64,000 nt of DNA, from NCBI GenBank assembly GCA_901472405.1, contig LR590463.1, positions 1,798,001 through 1,862,000 on the forward strand, written 5' to 3'. This DNA is from Serratia rubidaea. Its GTDB lineage: Bacteria > Pseudomonadota > Gammaproteobacteria > Enterobacterales > Enterobacteriaceae. Positions 9,540 to 20,285 of the stretch are shown piece by piece. Under the pieces are notes generated by a model. That model was not told the origin of the DNA, did no database searches, and saw only the letters and a program-made list of their open reading frames with translations. Numbering within the stretch: position 1 is the first letter of the stretch; each line of letters opens with the position of its first letter. The translations under genes and the position numbers were made by a program.

Positions 9540-9602
9540 CCGAATAACAGGTCGTGTTTACTCTGAAGCTGGCTGAAACCTCCACTCGCGTGGAGGAAGT
9601 GT
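9540..9602 (+). repeat. Array repeat, copy 3, with hairpin
   Basis: CGAATAACAGGTCGTGTTTA through GTGGAGGAAGTG is a third copy of the 5701 repeat. Here it includes an exact hairpin CCTCCAC-TCGC-GTGGAGG at about 9579-9596, which is degraded in the other two copies. No vgrG fragment follows; the next gene is PAAR. The rest of 9397-9671 shows nothing else recognisable. Confidence 0.75.
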
Positions 9603-9671
9603 GCCGAATAGAACTATTGCCAGAAGTAATTAGCATTGAACATTTTTCTGATTTACCTAAAGGATATAACC

Positions 9672-9935
9672 ATGCAAGGAATCATCCGCATCGGCGATAA
9701 AACCACTCACGGCGGCGCAGTCCTGTCAGGTTCCTCCACCATGATTTTCGGTGGCATTGGCGTAGCTCGCAAGGGCGACAAAGTTTCCTGTCCGCAGCAA
9801 GGACATGGCCCCACTGTCATCACCGAAGGTAACCCGGACTATCTCGATAACGGGATCCCGGTGGCGTTTCATGGGCACAAATGCGCCTGTGGCTGCACGC
9901 TTATAAGCTCTCTGCCTAACGCTATGGTGGGTTAA
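9672..9935 (+). CDS. PAAR-domain spike-tip protein
   Basis: The 87-residue product starts at ATG 9672 after AAAGGATATAACC; a longer upstream reading has no ribosome site. It shows GDKTTHGGAVLSGS, GIGVARKGDKVSCP and HGPTVITEG, typical of the conical PAAR cap that sharpens VgrG. The CxC pair near the end (KCACGC) and the three PAAR repeats are complete. It lies between the orphan array and the core tss genes, so it may cap VgrG1 or VgrG2. Confidence 0.93.
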   Translation: MQGIIRIGDKTTHGGAVLSGSSTMIFGGIGVARKGDKVSCPQQGHGPTVITEGNPDYLDNGIPVAFHGHKCACGCTLISSLPNAMVG

Positions 9936-9937
9936 CT

Positions 9938-11098
9938 ATGCCCGTCATTCTGGAAAGGATCCCGGAAAAGAGAGCCAAACCGCCGCGTCCGGTGACCAGG
10001 CGCTGGCTGATTTTCGGGGTAGTGGTTCTGGCTGTCGGGATGGGGCTGACGTTTCTGTTCTGGGAGGGCGAGCGTTCCGGCTCCGGGTTCTGGCTTTTTG
10101 CCGTTGTGCTGCCGCTGCTGCTTTGGGGAGTCATATTCTCGGCTCGCCGCGCGGGCTACAAATACCAAAGCGTAGGGCAGGATGCGGCGAACCGAAGGAT
10201 CGAAGCCCGTCACGACCATGATAAAAATCGCGGGCAGCGCTTTGCCTGGTTTGTCGGTGAATATCTGGTGAATGCCCTCGAGCGCCAGCATGTGGCAACG
10301 CAAAGCGCAGCACTCGCTAAAACGCCGGTGCTGCAACCCGTGATGCCTCGTGGAGCGGGAAAGCCCGTCAGGCACTCCCGATTAGCTGAAGAAGGAAGCG
10401 CGCCTGACGTGTTGAACGGATACCAGTACGAAGTGGTGGAGCATATCAACGTGTTGCTGGATACGTTACCTGAAACTATGACCTGCTACCTGGCGCTGGA
10501 TTTGGCCGAAGACTTGCCGGATATCTCCCTCAGCTGGTTATCGGGGATTACCCGGCCGGTGATCCACATCCGTGATCTCTCAGGGCTGCGGATCATTGAT
10601 TACTGGCTTGATTACCACTATGCAAAACCGTCCGCGCTGCTGGTGATCAGCGCACAGCTGAACGATGTTCCTGCGGATGACTCCGGGGAAGCTCTGGCAG
10701 TGGTGCTGATGACTAACTGTCGCCTTAATGACACGCCGCTGCTATCAGCCCGAATTCATCGCCCGCAAATTAATCACACCGGTGATATGCGCCATGCGCT
10801 GCGCCACGCGATGTTGTGGGCCGGTCTTGGGAAAGACGCACAACTGCGTGGCTGGATAACCGGTGGTCAACTTGCTTCCAGCGATACGCTGAGCACGGCC
10901 TGCGACCACTATGCGCCAGAGTTGACGGCGCAACGTTACGTCAATATCGACAGCGTGGCAGGTTTCGCCGGCGTGACGGCAGCCTGGCAGGCTTTAATTC
11001 TCGCGGCCCGTCAGTGTATTGCCGACCAAGAAGCACAACTGGTCGTGACCGAATCATCACCAGATTACCGACAGCTCTGCGCTGTCACTCCAGAATAA
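9938..11098 (+). CDS. T6SS-linked inner-membrane protein of unknown function
   Basis: This 386-residue protein starts 2 bp after the PAAR stop. Two transmembrane segments lie at about residues 22-42 and 52-68, followed by a large soluble domain. Proteins of this sort are found just upstream of tssM in several enterobacterial T6SS loci; no domain name is offered. The position between PAAR and TssM, and the membrane anchor, suggest an accessory of the TssJLM membrane complex or of spike loading. The reading frame is unbroken. Confidence 0.65.
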   Translation: MPVILERIPEKRAKPPRPVTRRWLIFGVVVLAVGMGLTFLFWEGERSGSGFWLFAVVLPLLLWGVIFSARRAGYKYQSVGQDAANRRIEARHDHDKNRGQRFAWFVGEYLVNALERQHVATQSAALAKTPVLQPVMPRGAGKPVRHSRLAEEGSAPDVLNGYQYEVVEHINVLLDTLPETMTCYLALDLAEDLPDISLSWLSGITRPVIHIRDLSGLRIIDYWLDYHYAKPSALLVISAQLNDVPADDSGEALAVVLMTNCRLNDTPLLSARIHRPQINHTGDMRHALRHAMLWAGLGKDAQLRGWITGGQLASSDTLSTACDHYAPELTAQRYVNIDSVAGFAGVTAAWQALILAARQCIADQEAQLVVTESSPDYRQLCAVTPE

Positions 11099-11123
11099 TA
11101 ATCAGGGATTGTTACCGTTCGTT

Positions 11124-14100
11124 ATGAAAAGACCATCCGCACTCGCATCCATTATTTTCCTGGCGCTCTGTATTACCGGCATAGTCGGCTGTTTTCTCTG
11201 GATTTACCCGGAAGAGACTGCCGCTACGGTGCGCGTGGGTCCTTTCAGCCATTCAGGTGTGATCATTTTCTGCCTGGCGCTGACCATCGTCATTCTGGTC
11301 GTCGGGTGGTTTGCACAAATGCTGGCGGTGACCGCCGGGGAGAAAGGCGGCGATCAGAATGAGGACGAAAGTCGCGGTGTCGGGGATTCTTCCCAGCCGG
11401 AATTAGCTCCCCACACCGATGAGGATACAACGCGCTTTACTTCCGGCCCGCTCATCGACCACCTCCGCCTGCGCTATGGCCGTCGCTGGAAAGCCAAAGT
11501 TCGCTTACTGCTGGTGCAGGGGAGCGATGACCACATCGAGAAAGTGGTGCCGGGGCTTAAGCATGACCACTGGCAGGAAAACGACGGTATTATCCTTATT
11601 CATGCCGGACTGGCAAAAGCCGCACCTGACCCGGAATTTGTTGGTGTGCTGAATGCGGTTCGTCCTCAGCGCCCGGTGGACGGTATTGTACAGGTGATGG
11701 ACTGTGCGCAGCTCCCGGATGCCGCTGCACTGGACACGCTGGTTCGCAGCCGCCAGAAAGCCGATTCGCTGTTTGGTTGGCAGGCCCCGGTCTGGCTGTG
11801 GTTTATCCGTGAGGAAGCCTGGAGCCAGGAAGGCGAAGGCGTTCCGGCGACAGGTACATTGTTTGGACCGGGGGCAGCACCGGACGCTGCCGTTGAGTCT
11901 CTGGCCACGCTTTCTTCTCGTCTAAGCCGTGCGGGCATACCGGTGCTGCTGAGCAATAGCCGTCACGACTGGCTGCTACGGTTATCCGAGCAACTGCGTG
12001 GCCGTCTCAAACAACAGCTAACGCCATTGCTGACCGGCCTGATGACCGGCCCGGCGCCTTACCGCCTGCGTGGGGTGATGTTCAGCCCTGCACAGGCTGC
12101 GATTGCCACGCTGCCGCATGCACGTCTGAGTTCGCCTGCATGGCAGGCGCTGGAAGAAGACTGTCTTCAGGTCCACGCCCGTAAAATCGGTTTCCACTGG
12201 CAGCGAGCTCTGCGCCTGCTGTTGCTGGCATGCGTGCTGCTGTGGGGGCGGGAACGCTGCTTTCGTTGGTGGTTAACCGCGCACAAATTTATCAGGCGCA
12301 GGCAACGGCGCGCGTAGCCGCTGATACAAAACAGCCGCTGGCTGAACGCCTGCGTAATCAGCTTGTTCTGCAACAGACCATTGCTCGTCTGCAGGACAGA
12401 GAAGCCCATGGTGCGCCGTGGTTCACAAAGTTTGGTCTGAATCAGGATCGCGACACCCTGAACGTCCTCTGGCCGCTGTATGCCCGTAACAACCAGGCAT
12501 TGATGCGCGACGCGCTGAGGGATGAACTGCATAACCAGCTTACCGCTTATGTCCAATTGCCGCCGGGAAGTGATGCCCGTAGTGCTGCGACACAGCGAGC
12601 CTATGGCCTGCTCAAAGGCTATCTGATGCTGGCGCGCCCGGATAAAGCAGATGCCTCCTGGCTTGCTGCCAACATGCTGAAAGCCTGGCCGACACGTGCC
12701 GGCGTGCCAGCCAGCGTCTGGCAGACCCAGGCTCCCAAACTGCTCGGGTTCTATGCTCAGAACCTGCCTGCACATCCGGAGTGGAAAATTAAGCCGGATG
12801 CAGAGCTGGTCGGCACCGTGCGTCAGATTTTGCTTAAGCAGATCGGACAGCGTAATGCGGAGTCTGGTTTATACCAGGAGATGCTGCAGCGGATCGCCCG
12901 CAACTGGCCGGACTTAACGCTGACAGACATGACCGGTGATACCGACGCGTCAACCCTGTTCTCAACTTCCGAAGTGGTGCCGGGCATGTTCACCCGTCAG
13001 GCGTGGGAGGAGCAGGTCGAGAACGCCATTGATGAGGTGGCGAAAACCCGCCGTGCGGAAATCGACTGGGTGCTGACGGATAAGACCCATCAGGCTGGCA
13101 GCGATATCTCGCCGGAAGCGCTGAAGCAGCGTCTGACCGAGCGTTACTTTAGCGACTTCGGTAATGCCTGGCTGAATATGGCCAACAGTATTCAGTGGCA
13201 TGAGGCGGGTTCCTTGTCTGAAGCGATCGCCCAGCTCAACCTGCTGGCGGACGTGCGCCAGTCGCCGCTGGTGGCGCTGATGAACACGCTGGCCTGGCAG
13301 GGACAGACCGGGGCCAAAGGCGCAGCGCTGGCGGATTCAATCGTCGATTCAGCGAAGAAGCTGGTGGGCCGTAAAAAGAATGCGCAGCAGTTTATCGAGC
13401 AAGCGCGGGGGCCAAAAGGGCCGCTGGATAGCGTGTTCGGGCCACTCAATGGCCTGATGGCCGGGAAAGATGGCACCGGCTCAAATGGTAATCTCAGCTT
13501 CCAGTCCTGGCTGGCGCGCGTGACGCAGGTTCGCCTTAAACTCCAGCAGGTGACCAGCGCGCCGGATCCGCAGGCGATGGCGCAGATGCTGGCGCAAACG
13601 GTGTTCCAGGGCAAAGCCATCGATCTGACGGATACCCGCGATTACGGCAGCCTGGCGGCGGCAAGTCTTGGGCAGGAGTGGAACGGTTTTGGTCAGGCGC
13701 TGTTTGTACAGCCGCTTGATCTGGCATGGCGTCAGGTGTTGGCCCCGGCGGCAGGCAGCCTGAACACCCGCTGGCAGAGTACAATTGTCGCCCAGTGGAA
13801 CACGGCGTTTGCCGGGCGTTATCCGTTTAAGGCCACGGGAAGCGACGCCTCACTGCCATTGCTGGCGCAGTTCCTGCGTGGTGATTCCGGCCGTATCGCG
13901 GCATTCCTCAAAACCAACCTTGGCGGGATCCTGCACCAGGAAGGTAGTCGCTGGGTGGTCAATCCCTCTGTAAGTCAGGGCATGACCGTTAATCCGGCGT
14001 TCCTTACGGCTGTCAACCAACTGGCGGATATCGCTGACATTATCTTTGCACAGGGTGATGCGGGCGTTCATTTTGAACTGATGGCGCGTCCTTCACGGGA

Positions 14101-14503
14101 TGTTGCGCGCATGCAGCTGACGCTGGACGGCCAGAGTCTGGACTACTTCAACCAGATGGAAAGCTGGCAGAGTTTTACCTGGCCGGAAACACCTACTATC
14201 CCGGCGTGGATCTTAGCTGGAGAAGTGTGAATACGGAAATGCGCCTGTATGAACACCATCAGGGGAATTGGGGGCTTTATTCGTCTGCTCGATAAGGCGC
14301 TGATTACCCCGCTCGACAGCAGCCGCACTCAGCTGGTGTGGATCACCCCGGATGGTAACCCGCTGAAATTTATTATGCGCAGCGAGCTGGGCGATGGTCC
14401 GCTGGCGCTGCTGAAACTGCAGGGCTTCCGCTTACCGGATTCTATCTTCTCGGTGAGCGCAGACGCCGTGAATAATACCTTTGCATCCACCGAGGGGAAA
14501 TAA
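11124..14503 (+). CDS. tssM: T6SS membrane-complex protein TssM (IcmF-like), three frameshifts
   Basis: ATG 11124 is preferred over the upstream TTG. Two N-terminal membrane helices (residues about 10-30 and 45-70), a cytoplasmic domain, a third helix near residue 370 and a long periplasmic part ending FRLPDSIFSV match TssM, which with TssJ and TssL spans the envelope. The frame breaks in a G5 run at about 12240-12244 (G6 gives WGAGTLLSLVVNR), at about 14182 (one missing G; then NTYYPGVDLSW) and in the G run at about 14268. Where other TssM proteins have a Walker A loop, this one reads LLLVQGSDDHIEKV with no GxxxxGK[ST], so it probably does not bind nucleotide there. The corrected length of about 1125 residues is normal. 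Confidence 0.9.
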
Positions 14504-14600
14504 GATGGCGATGGCAAAAGCACGGCTGGCTCTGCGTGCGTTTGATTTTCTCTTTTTTAACTACCACGACATTCGGGGAAACCGTGCATGGATGATTTAA
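14504..14600 (+). other. Short frame between tssM and tssF
   Basis: An ATG just after the tssM stop opens 31 codons (MAMAKARLALRAFDFLFFNY and a few more) that overlap the start of tssF. It is too short and unlike any known tss product. It may be a leader that couples translation, or chance. Confidence 0.2.
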
Positions 14601-16357
14601 CCCTGCGCTATTACGAAGCAGAGATGCGCTACCTGCGCGAAGCCGGCAAAGAATTTTCCCGCGCCCATCCCGATCGCGCAGCCATGCTCAATCTGGATAA
14701 AACCGGCGCCCGCGACCCGTACGTCGAGCGTCTGTTCGAAGGTTTTGCCTTCCTGATGGGGCGTCTGCGTGAAAAGCTTGATGATGACCTGCCTGAGCTG
14801 ACTGAAGGGCTGGTGAGCCTGCTCTGGCCACACTATATGCGCACCATTCCGTCACTCTCCATCGTGGCGTTTGACCCGGAATGGCAACTGATGAAGCAGG
14901 CGGAGATTCTGCCGGAAGGCTTTTCGGTACTGTCACGTCCGGTGGGGCCGGACAAGACCGTATGCCAGTACCGCACGACCCGTGACCTTACCCTGCAGCC
15001 AGTTCATCTGGCCGATGCCCGTTTGCAAACTGAGCCTGACGGGCGCGCCGCCATTCGCCTGCGTTTTGAATGCAGCAGCAAGGTGGACTGGGCGAAAAGC
15101 GGCATTGATAAAATCGCCCTTTATCTGGATGCTGAAAGCCCGGTGGCATCAGCCCTGCATCTGGCGCTGACCCGTCGGGTGCAGGCGATGTATGTCCGTC
15201 ATGCAGCGACGCATACTGAGCGTATCCGCTTTGACGGCTGGTGTAAGCCGATGGGCTTTGAAGATAACGAGCGTCTGTGGCCGAAAGGCGATTCTGCATT
15301 CAGCGGCTATCAGCTGCTGCTGGAGTATTTCAGCTTCCGCCAGAAGTTTATGTTTGTTGAGCTGCGCGGGCTGGAGTTGGCCGGTCTTAACCAGGATACC
15401 ACCTGGTTTGAAACCGACATCGTGCTCGATGGCGGCTGGCCGTCCGATATGCCGTTTGAAACAGAAAACTTTCGGCTGCATTGTTCGCCGGTGATTAACC
15501 TTTTCACGATGGAGGCTGATCCGCTGACCATCGACCCGCTGGAAAACGAGTACCTGCTGCGCCCGCTGCGTGTGCAGGATGGTCATACAGAAATATACAG
15601 CGTCGATAACATTCACGGCGCAGTGAAAAATGGCAAACACCCTTACGTGCCGTTCACCAGTTTCCGCCATCGCGGCGGCATGATGCGCCACGATGCTCCA
15701 GAGCGTTATTTCCACACCCGCGTAAAGCGTGGTCCGTCCGGTCTGTATGACACCTGGCTTATCCTCGGGGGGCGGTCGTTTGAGATGGAGCAGCTCTCTG
15801 AAAAGCCTGAATCACTTTCCATGCGCATCACCGGCACCAACGGGCAACTGCCCCGCAAGGCGCTGGAAAGCACGCTGCTCGATCGGGTGGTGAAGGCCGG
15901 TAAGGCGGCGGTAAAGGTTATTAATCTCACCGCACCGACCCTGCCGCTTTATCCGCCAGCGAACGATCGCTTCCACTGGCGGGTCATGAGTCATCTGGGT
16001 TCGAGCTTCCTGAGCATGATGGATAACCCGGACGTGCTGCGCGGCACACTGGCGCTGTATGACTGGACCGATGATGAGATGAACCGCCGCCGTCTGGAAG
16101 CCATTGTAGCGGTGAAACACACGCTGGTGCGTCGCTTTGAGCGTGGCTACATGCTGCGCGGTGTGGACATTGAAATTACGCTCAATGCGGATAATTTTGC
16201 GGGTGAGGGCGACGTCAATCTGTTTGGTGAGATGCTGCACCGTTTCTTTGCGCTGTATGCCGATGTTCACCTCTTTAATCAGCTCACGTTGGTACTGCAA
16301 CCGACAGGGAAACGACTGCGATGGAAAGAGAATCACAGCCTGCACGTGCCAGGCTGA
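14588..16357 (+). CDS. tssF: T6SS baseplate protein TssF
   Basis: The 589-residue protein begins MDDLTLRYYEAEMRYLREAG, the standard TssF/VasA opening, and continues with DPYVERLFEGFAFLMGRL, typical of the family. TssF pairs with TssG (two TssF to one TssG) to build the wedge of the baseplate with TssE and TssK. Start ATG 14588; the frame is intact. The stop overlaps tssG by 37 bp, so the two are coupled. A fragment of a second tssF with the same opening residues lies at 30372. Confidence 0.96.
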   Translation: MDDLTLRYYEAEMRYLREAGKEFSRAHPDRAAMLNLDKTGARDPYVERLFEGFAFLMGRLREKLDDDLPELTEGLVSLLWPHYMRTIPSLSIVAFDPEWQLMKQAEILPEGFSVLSRPVGPDKTVCQYRTTRDLTLQPVHLADARLQTEPDGRAAIRLRFECSSKVDWAKSGIDKIALYLDAESPVASALHLALTRRVQAMYVRHAATHTERIRFDGWCKPMGFEDNERLWPKGDSAFSGYQLLLEYFSFRQKFMFVELRGLELAGLNQDTTWFETDIVLDGGWPSDMPFETENFRLHCSPVINLFTMEADPLTIDPLENEYLLRPLRVQDGHTEIYSVDNIHGAVKNGKHPYVPFTSFRHRGGMMRHDAPERYFHTRVKRGPSGLYDTWLILGGRSFEMEQLSEKPESLSMRITGTNGQLPRKALESTLLDRVVKAGKAAVKVINLTAPTLPLYPPANDRFHWRVMSHLGSSFLSMMDNPDVLRGTLALYDWTDDEMNRRRLEAIVAVKHTLVRRFERGYMLRGVDIEITLNADNFAGEGDVNLFGEMLHRFFALYADVHLFNQLTLVLQPTGKRLRWKENHSLHVPG

Positions 16358-17400
16358 CCGAACTACTTGGCAGGGATATCTGGCGGGTTAACTTTTACCG
16401 CTTCTGCCAGTTGCTTGAACAGGAGAATGCCGGCGCACCATTATTGGGTACCGGTGAGAAACCCGCTGACGATCCGGTGCGCTTTCGCCCGTGGCCGGGG
16501 ATGGGATTCCCTGCCAGTGAGCTGCGCGCTGTTGAAACGGACGAAGACCACCCTGAGCTGCCGCCCTCGGTTCGCACAACGTTCCTCGGAATGTACGGTG
16601 TGGATTCGCCGCTCCCGACCGCTTATCTGGACGATATCGCCCAGCGGCGGGAAGGTTCTGAAGCGACAGCGGCCTTTCTCGATATCTTCAGCCATCGAAT
16701 CACTACGCAGTACTACCGTATCTGGCGTAAATACGCTTACCCGGCGACGTTTGAAGCGGGAGGGACGGATGAAACGTCACAATGTCTGCTGGGACTGGTG
16801 GGGCTGGGGATCCCCGGTACGGCTGAAAATATCGCAACCCCGGTTTCCCGTTTTCTGGCGCTGCTCGGTACGATGCGCCTGCCGACCCGCAATGCCGAAG
16901 GTATTCGCCGGCTGGTTAGCCTGTTGGCCCCGGACACTACCGCGACCATCATCAGCCCGGATCCGGTAAAAGTACAGGTGGCGCAGCGCAGTGGGCTGGG
17001 GAAAGAAAACCGGGTGGCCCTGTCACAGCGCGCCACGCTCGGTAAAACCGGCAAAGAAGCCTGTAGCCGTATTCTGTTGATGCTGGCGACCAACAATCCG
17101 AGCGAGACTGAAGGCTGGCTCCCCGGTGGCCAGTTGCACACCGATCTGATGGTGCTGCTGCGGGTGTATCTGGGTTATCGCTCGGATGTGCGTCTGCGTC
17201 TGACAGTTCCCGTAAGCGTACTGCCGGAGCCGCGTCTTGGGCAAAAACGCCGCATCCAGCTTGGGCGTACCGGCATTCTGGGGCTGAAAAATGACCGGCC
17301 CGCCAAGTACAGCCATTTGACCGTCAGCCTGGGGTGCTACGAAGGGCTGGAGTGCGAGCCGCTGCGTCCGGCACAGGACGGCGGTTACCGCTTCGACTAA
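16321..17400 (+). CDS. tssG: T6SS baseplate protein TssG
   Basis: The 359-residue protein carries WRVNFYRFCQLLE near its start, then VRFRPWPGMGFPASEL, TTFLGMYGVDSPLPTAYLDD and FLDIFSHR, all characteristic of TssG/VasB. It forms the wedge core with TssF. The start at ATG 16321 lies inside tssF; the frame is intact through TAA 17398-17400. tssJ follows after 31 bp. Confidence 0.96.
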   Translation: MERESQPARARLTELLGRDIWRVNFYRFCQLLEQENAGAPLLGTGEKPADDPVRFRPWPGMGFPASELRAVETDEDHPELPPSVRTTFLGMYGVDSPLPTAYLDDIAQRREGSEATAAFLDIFSHRITTQYYRIWRKYAYPATFEAGGTDETSQCLLGLVGLGIPGTAENIATPVSRFLALLGTMRLPTRNAEGIRRLVSLLAPDTTATIISPDPVKVQVAQRSGLGKENRVALSQRATLGKTGKEACSRILLMLATNNPSETEGWLPGGQLHTDLMVLLRVYLGYRSDVRLRLTVPVSVLPEPRLGQKRRIQLGRTGILGLKNDRPAKYSHLTVSLGCYEGLECEPLRPAQDGGYRFD

Positions 17401-17431
17401 TTCTGCTGTTTATTCTGAAAGGAATCCCTGA

Positions 17432-17956
17432 ATGACATCTGTTTCCCTGCGACAGGTTGCTCTGCTCGCGCTCTGCGGTTTGCTGGCCGGTTGCGGCCTG
17501 AGCCAGACCGTCTCCGACGGTGCGGTCAGCATGACCAAATCCATCTTCTACAAAAAAATTAAGGTGCTGCACCTCGATTTTGAACCGCGCTCGGCAGCCA
17601 ATGCGGATGAAGCGCAGACGCCGCTGGCGACCATGGTGCGTATCTATCAGCTCAAGGATCGTCAGAAGGTGGATGCTGCCGACTACCAGGCGCTGCTGCG
17701 GAATGCCGACAGCGTGCTCAAAGAAGATAGGGTGGCGAGCAAGTCTTTGCTGGTAATGCCCAAAGGCAGCATGATGCTCAATATGCCGATGGATGAAGAA
17801 GCGCAATATGTAGCGGTTATCGGGCTGTTCAATCGCCCGGATATGAAAGATAACGCCTGGCGGCTGGTGCTGAGTCGCGATGAGCTGGATCCGGATAAGC
17901 CGCGCACCATCGAACTGGGCAATGGCTTCCTGACCCTGGTCCCGGTTAAGGAGTGA
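17432..17956 (+). CDS. tssJ: T6SS outer-membrane lipoprotein TssJ
   Basis: The signal peptide ends in a lipobox LLAGC with Cys21 as the lipidation site. The mature domain (residues 22-174) has the transthyretin-like pattern of TssJ (PLATMVRIYQLKDRQ, ADYQALLRNAD). TssJ anchors TssM to the outer membrane. GAAAGGAATCCCTG precedes ATG 17432. The gene ends at 17956, overlapping the possible GTG start of vgrG2. Confidence 0.95.
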   Translation: MTSVSLRQVALLALCGLLAGCGLSQTVSDGAVSMTKSIFYKKIKVLHLDFEPRSAANADEAQTPLATMVRIYQLKDRQKVDAADYQALLRNADSVLKEDRVASKSLLVMPKGSMMLNMPMDEEAQYVAVIGLFNRPDMKDNAWRLVLSRDELDPDKPRTIELGNGFLTLVPVKE

Positions 17957-17961
17957 CGACA

Positions 17962-20284
17962 ATGGCAATGGATAACTGGCTGGCGCTGTTCGACGGACAG
18001 GCTCGTTACCAGCTTGAGATCAACGACAGCCGGGTAAAACCGGACGTACTGAATTTTTACGGGCGTGAAGCCCTGAGCACGGCGTCTGCCTGGCGCATCG
18101 AGTTCACCACGCCGCAGGACGATGTGGCGGCAGAAGATGTCCTGTTGAAATACGCTACGCTGCGCATGAGCAGCGGGCGGGAAGTTCACGGCGTGATTAC
18201 GGCGTTTGCATGGCTGGGGGTCGACCGCGGATCAGACGCACTACAGCGTGACGCTCTCATCCCGCCTGGCGCTGCTCTCTTATACCCGGCGCTGTGCGGT
18301 GTACCAGAACCTTTCCGTGCCGGAGCTGGTGGAGGAGGTGCTGCGCAGGCATGGTCTGGAAGGTTCAGACTTTGCGTTCCGCCTGGAACGTACCTACCCA
18401 CAGCGTGAGCTCATTACCCAGTGGCGGGAAAGCGACCTGCAGTTTATCCAGCGCATTCTTTCCGAGGTGGGGATCTGGTTCTGCAGCGGGGTGAACGATG
18501 TCACCGGGCTGGATACGGTGACCTTTGCCGACAGTCAGCAGTTCTATCAGTTTGGTCAACATCTGCCCTACCAGGAGCCGTCTGCGCTGTATGACGGTGC
18601 CACTGAGTCCGTATGGGGGCTGCGCACCTGGCACAACACGGTGACCGGGCTGGTCCGCACGCGCGATTACAACTATCGCACGGCGACCACGCCGATGAAT
18701 TCCACCGTTATCGTCAGAAACAGCGCCACCACCACGGGAGAACACTACCGCTATGCCGCGCCTTTCCTGGACGCCGGTGATGACGGCACGTCAGAGCCGG
18801 AAACCGAAAGCGGGGCGTTTTATGCGCGCCTTCACCATGAGCGCGAGCTGAACAGCTCAGCCAGACTGCACCTGTTCAGCAACGCCGCACAGCTGACGCC
18901 GGGTGGGGTGCTGGAAGCGGACGGCAGCAGGCTGAATGACCTGAAAGACGGTATGCTCATCACGTTTGTCACGTATCGCGCCGCCCGCGACACGCGGCTG
19001 CATGTGTCGGTGTGGGGCATGCCGTACAGTGAACGGTTCTGCTTCCGTCCAGCGGAAAAACCGCGTCCGAAGATGAACGGCACGCTGCCGGCGCGTATTG
19101 AGAGTCGTGAGAAAAATGATACCTACGCGCACCTCGACAATCATGGCCGTTACCGGGTGAAGCTGGACTTCAGCCGTGAAGAGGCTGAAGCGGGGTACAA
19201 CTACCTGTGGATACGCCAGGCAAAGCCGTATGCCGGTGATACCTACGGCTGGCATATGCCGCTGATTGACGGCACGGAGGTGGGTATCGCGTATGACGAC
19301 GGCGATATCGACCGTCCGTATATTGCCCACGCCTTTCATGATTCGAAACATCAGGACATCGTCACCCGCGACAACCGCAGTCAGAACGTGCTGCGTACGG
19401 CGGCGGATAACGAACTGCGGATGGAAGACCAGCGCGGTCAGGAGCATATCGCGCTGACGACGCCATTCGGCGGCACGCAGCTCAGCCAGGGACATCTCGT
19501 TGACAAGCAGAATAAACGGCGGGGCGCCGGTTTTGAGCTCAGAACGGATGAATACGGCGTAATCCGCGTGGCGAAAGGGCTGTTCATCACCGCCGACGGA
19601 CAGCATAAAGCGGCGGGTGAGGTGCTGGATATGGACACGGCGTTGAAGGAGATCGAAGTCTGTCAGCAGCAGCTGAAGGCGCTGGCCGCCGCCGCAGAAC
19701 AGGCGCAGGCGCTGGAGGCCGATATCGCCAGCCAGATTGCGATGTTCGACCAGCGGCTGAAACCGCTGAACGCGATGATCCACGTTTACGGCCCGCAGGG
19801 CGTGGCCTTCAGCAGCGGAGAGCATATGCAGCTGACCGCCGCTCAGAACGTGGCGCTGAACGCGGGTGGGGATTTTAGCAGCGGGGCATTAGGCAGCACC
19901 GCGATACTGGCCGGGGAAAGCGTTGGTCTGTTTGCCCGAACCGGCTCATTGAGCCTGAACGTCAGCGAAGGCCCGGTGCAGATACAGGCGCAAAACGGCG
20001 CGATGCACATCAGCGCAGAACAGAAGCTGAGCCTGATATCGGCAGCGGATATGTTGTTCGCAGGCAAGAAGAAAGTGACCTTAATTGGCGGCGGCAGCTA
20101 CCTGAAGATTGAGGGCGGAAAGATAGAATACGGTACGGACACGACGTATACGCGGAAGATTAAGCGATCGGTGACGACGGGAGCAGAGACGTTGCCGCTT
20201 CCATTCAGGGATAAAGGGTTATGCCTGAGCTGCCTGATGGATGCTGCGATGAATGGTACACCCGTTGTTATGCGAGGCAACTAA
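17962..20284 (+). CDS. vgrG: T6SS spike protein VgrG (second copy), one frameshift
   Basis: ATG 17962 begins MAMDNWLALFDGQARYQL. The frame is lost in CTGGGGGTCG near 18215; with G4 it continues STADQTHYSVTLSS. The gp27-like part (ELITQWRESDLQFIQRILSE), OB-fold (YLWIRQAKPYAGDTYG) and DUF2345 tail are complete, about 773 residues. It differs from VgrG1 chiefly in the tail and is followed by DUF4123 and cargo genes rather than the GH19 effector. A piece of this gene with an internal deletion recurs at 23903-24185. Confidence 0.94.
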
Positions 20285-20285
20285 G

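Noticed and set aside
5701..9602. Possible CRISPR array from the repeated segments
   Set aside because: Only three diverged copies at irregular kilobase distances, with coding content between them.
5701..9602. Insertion sequence as the source of the vgrG duplications
   Set aside because: No transposase, terminal inverted repeats or target duplications seen; the junctions fit homologous or microhomology recombination.
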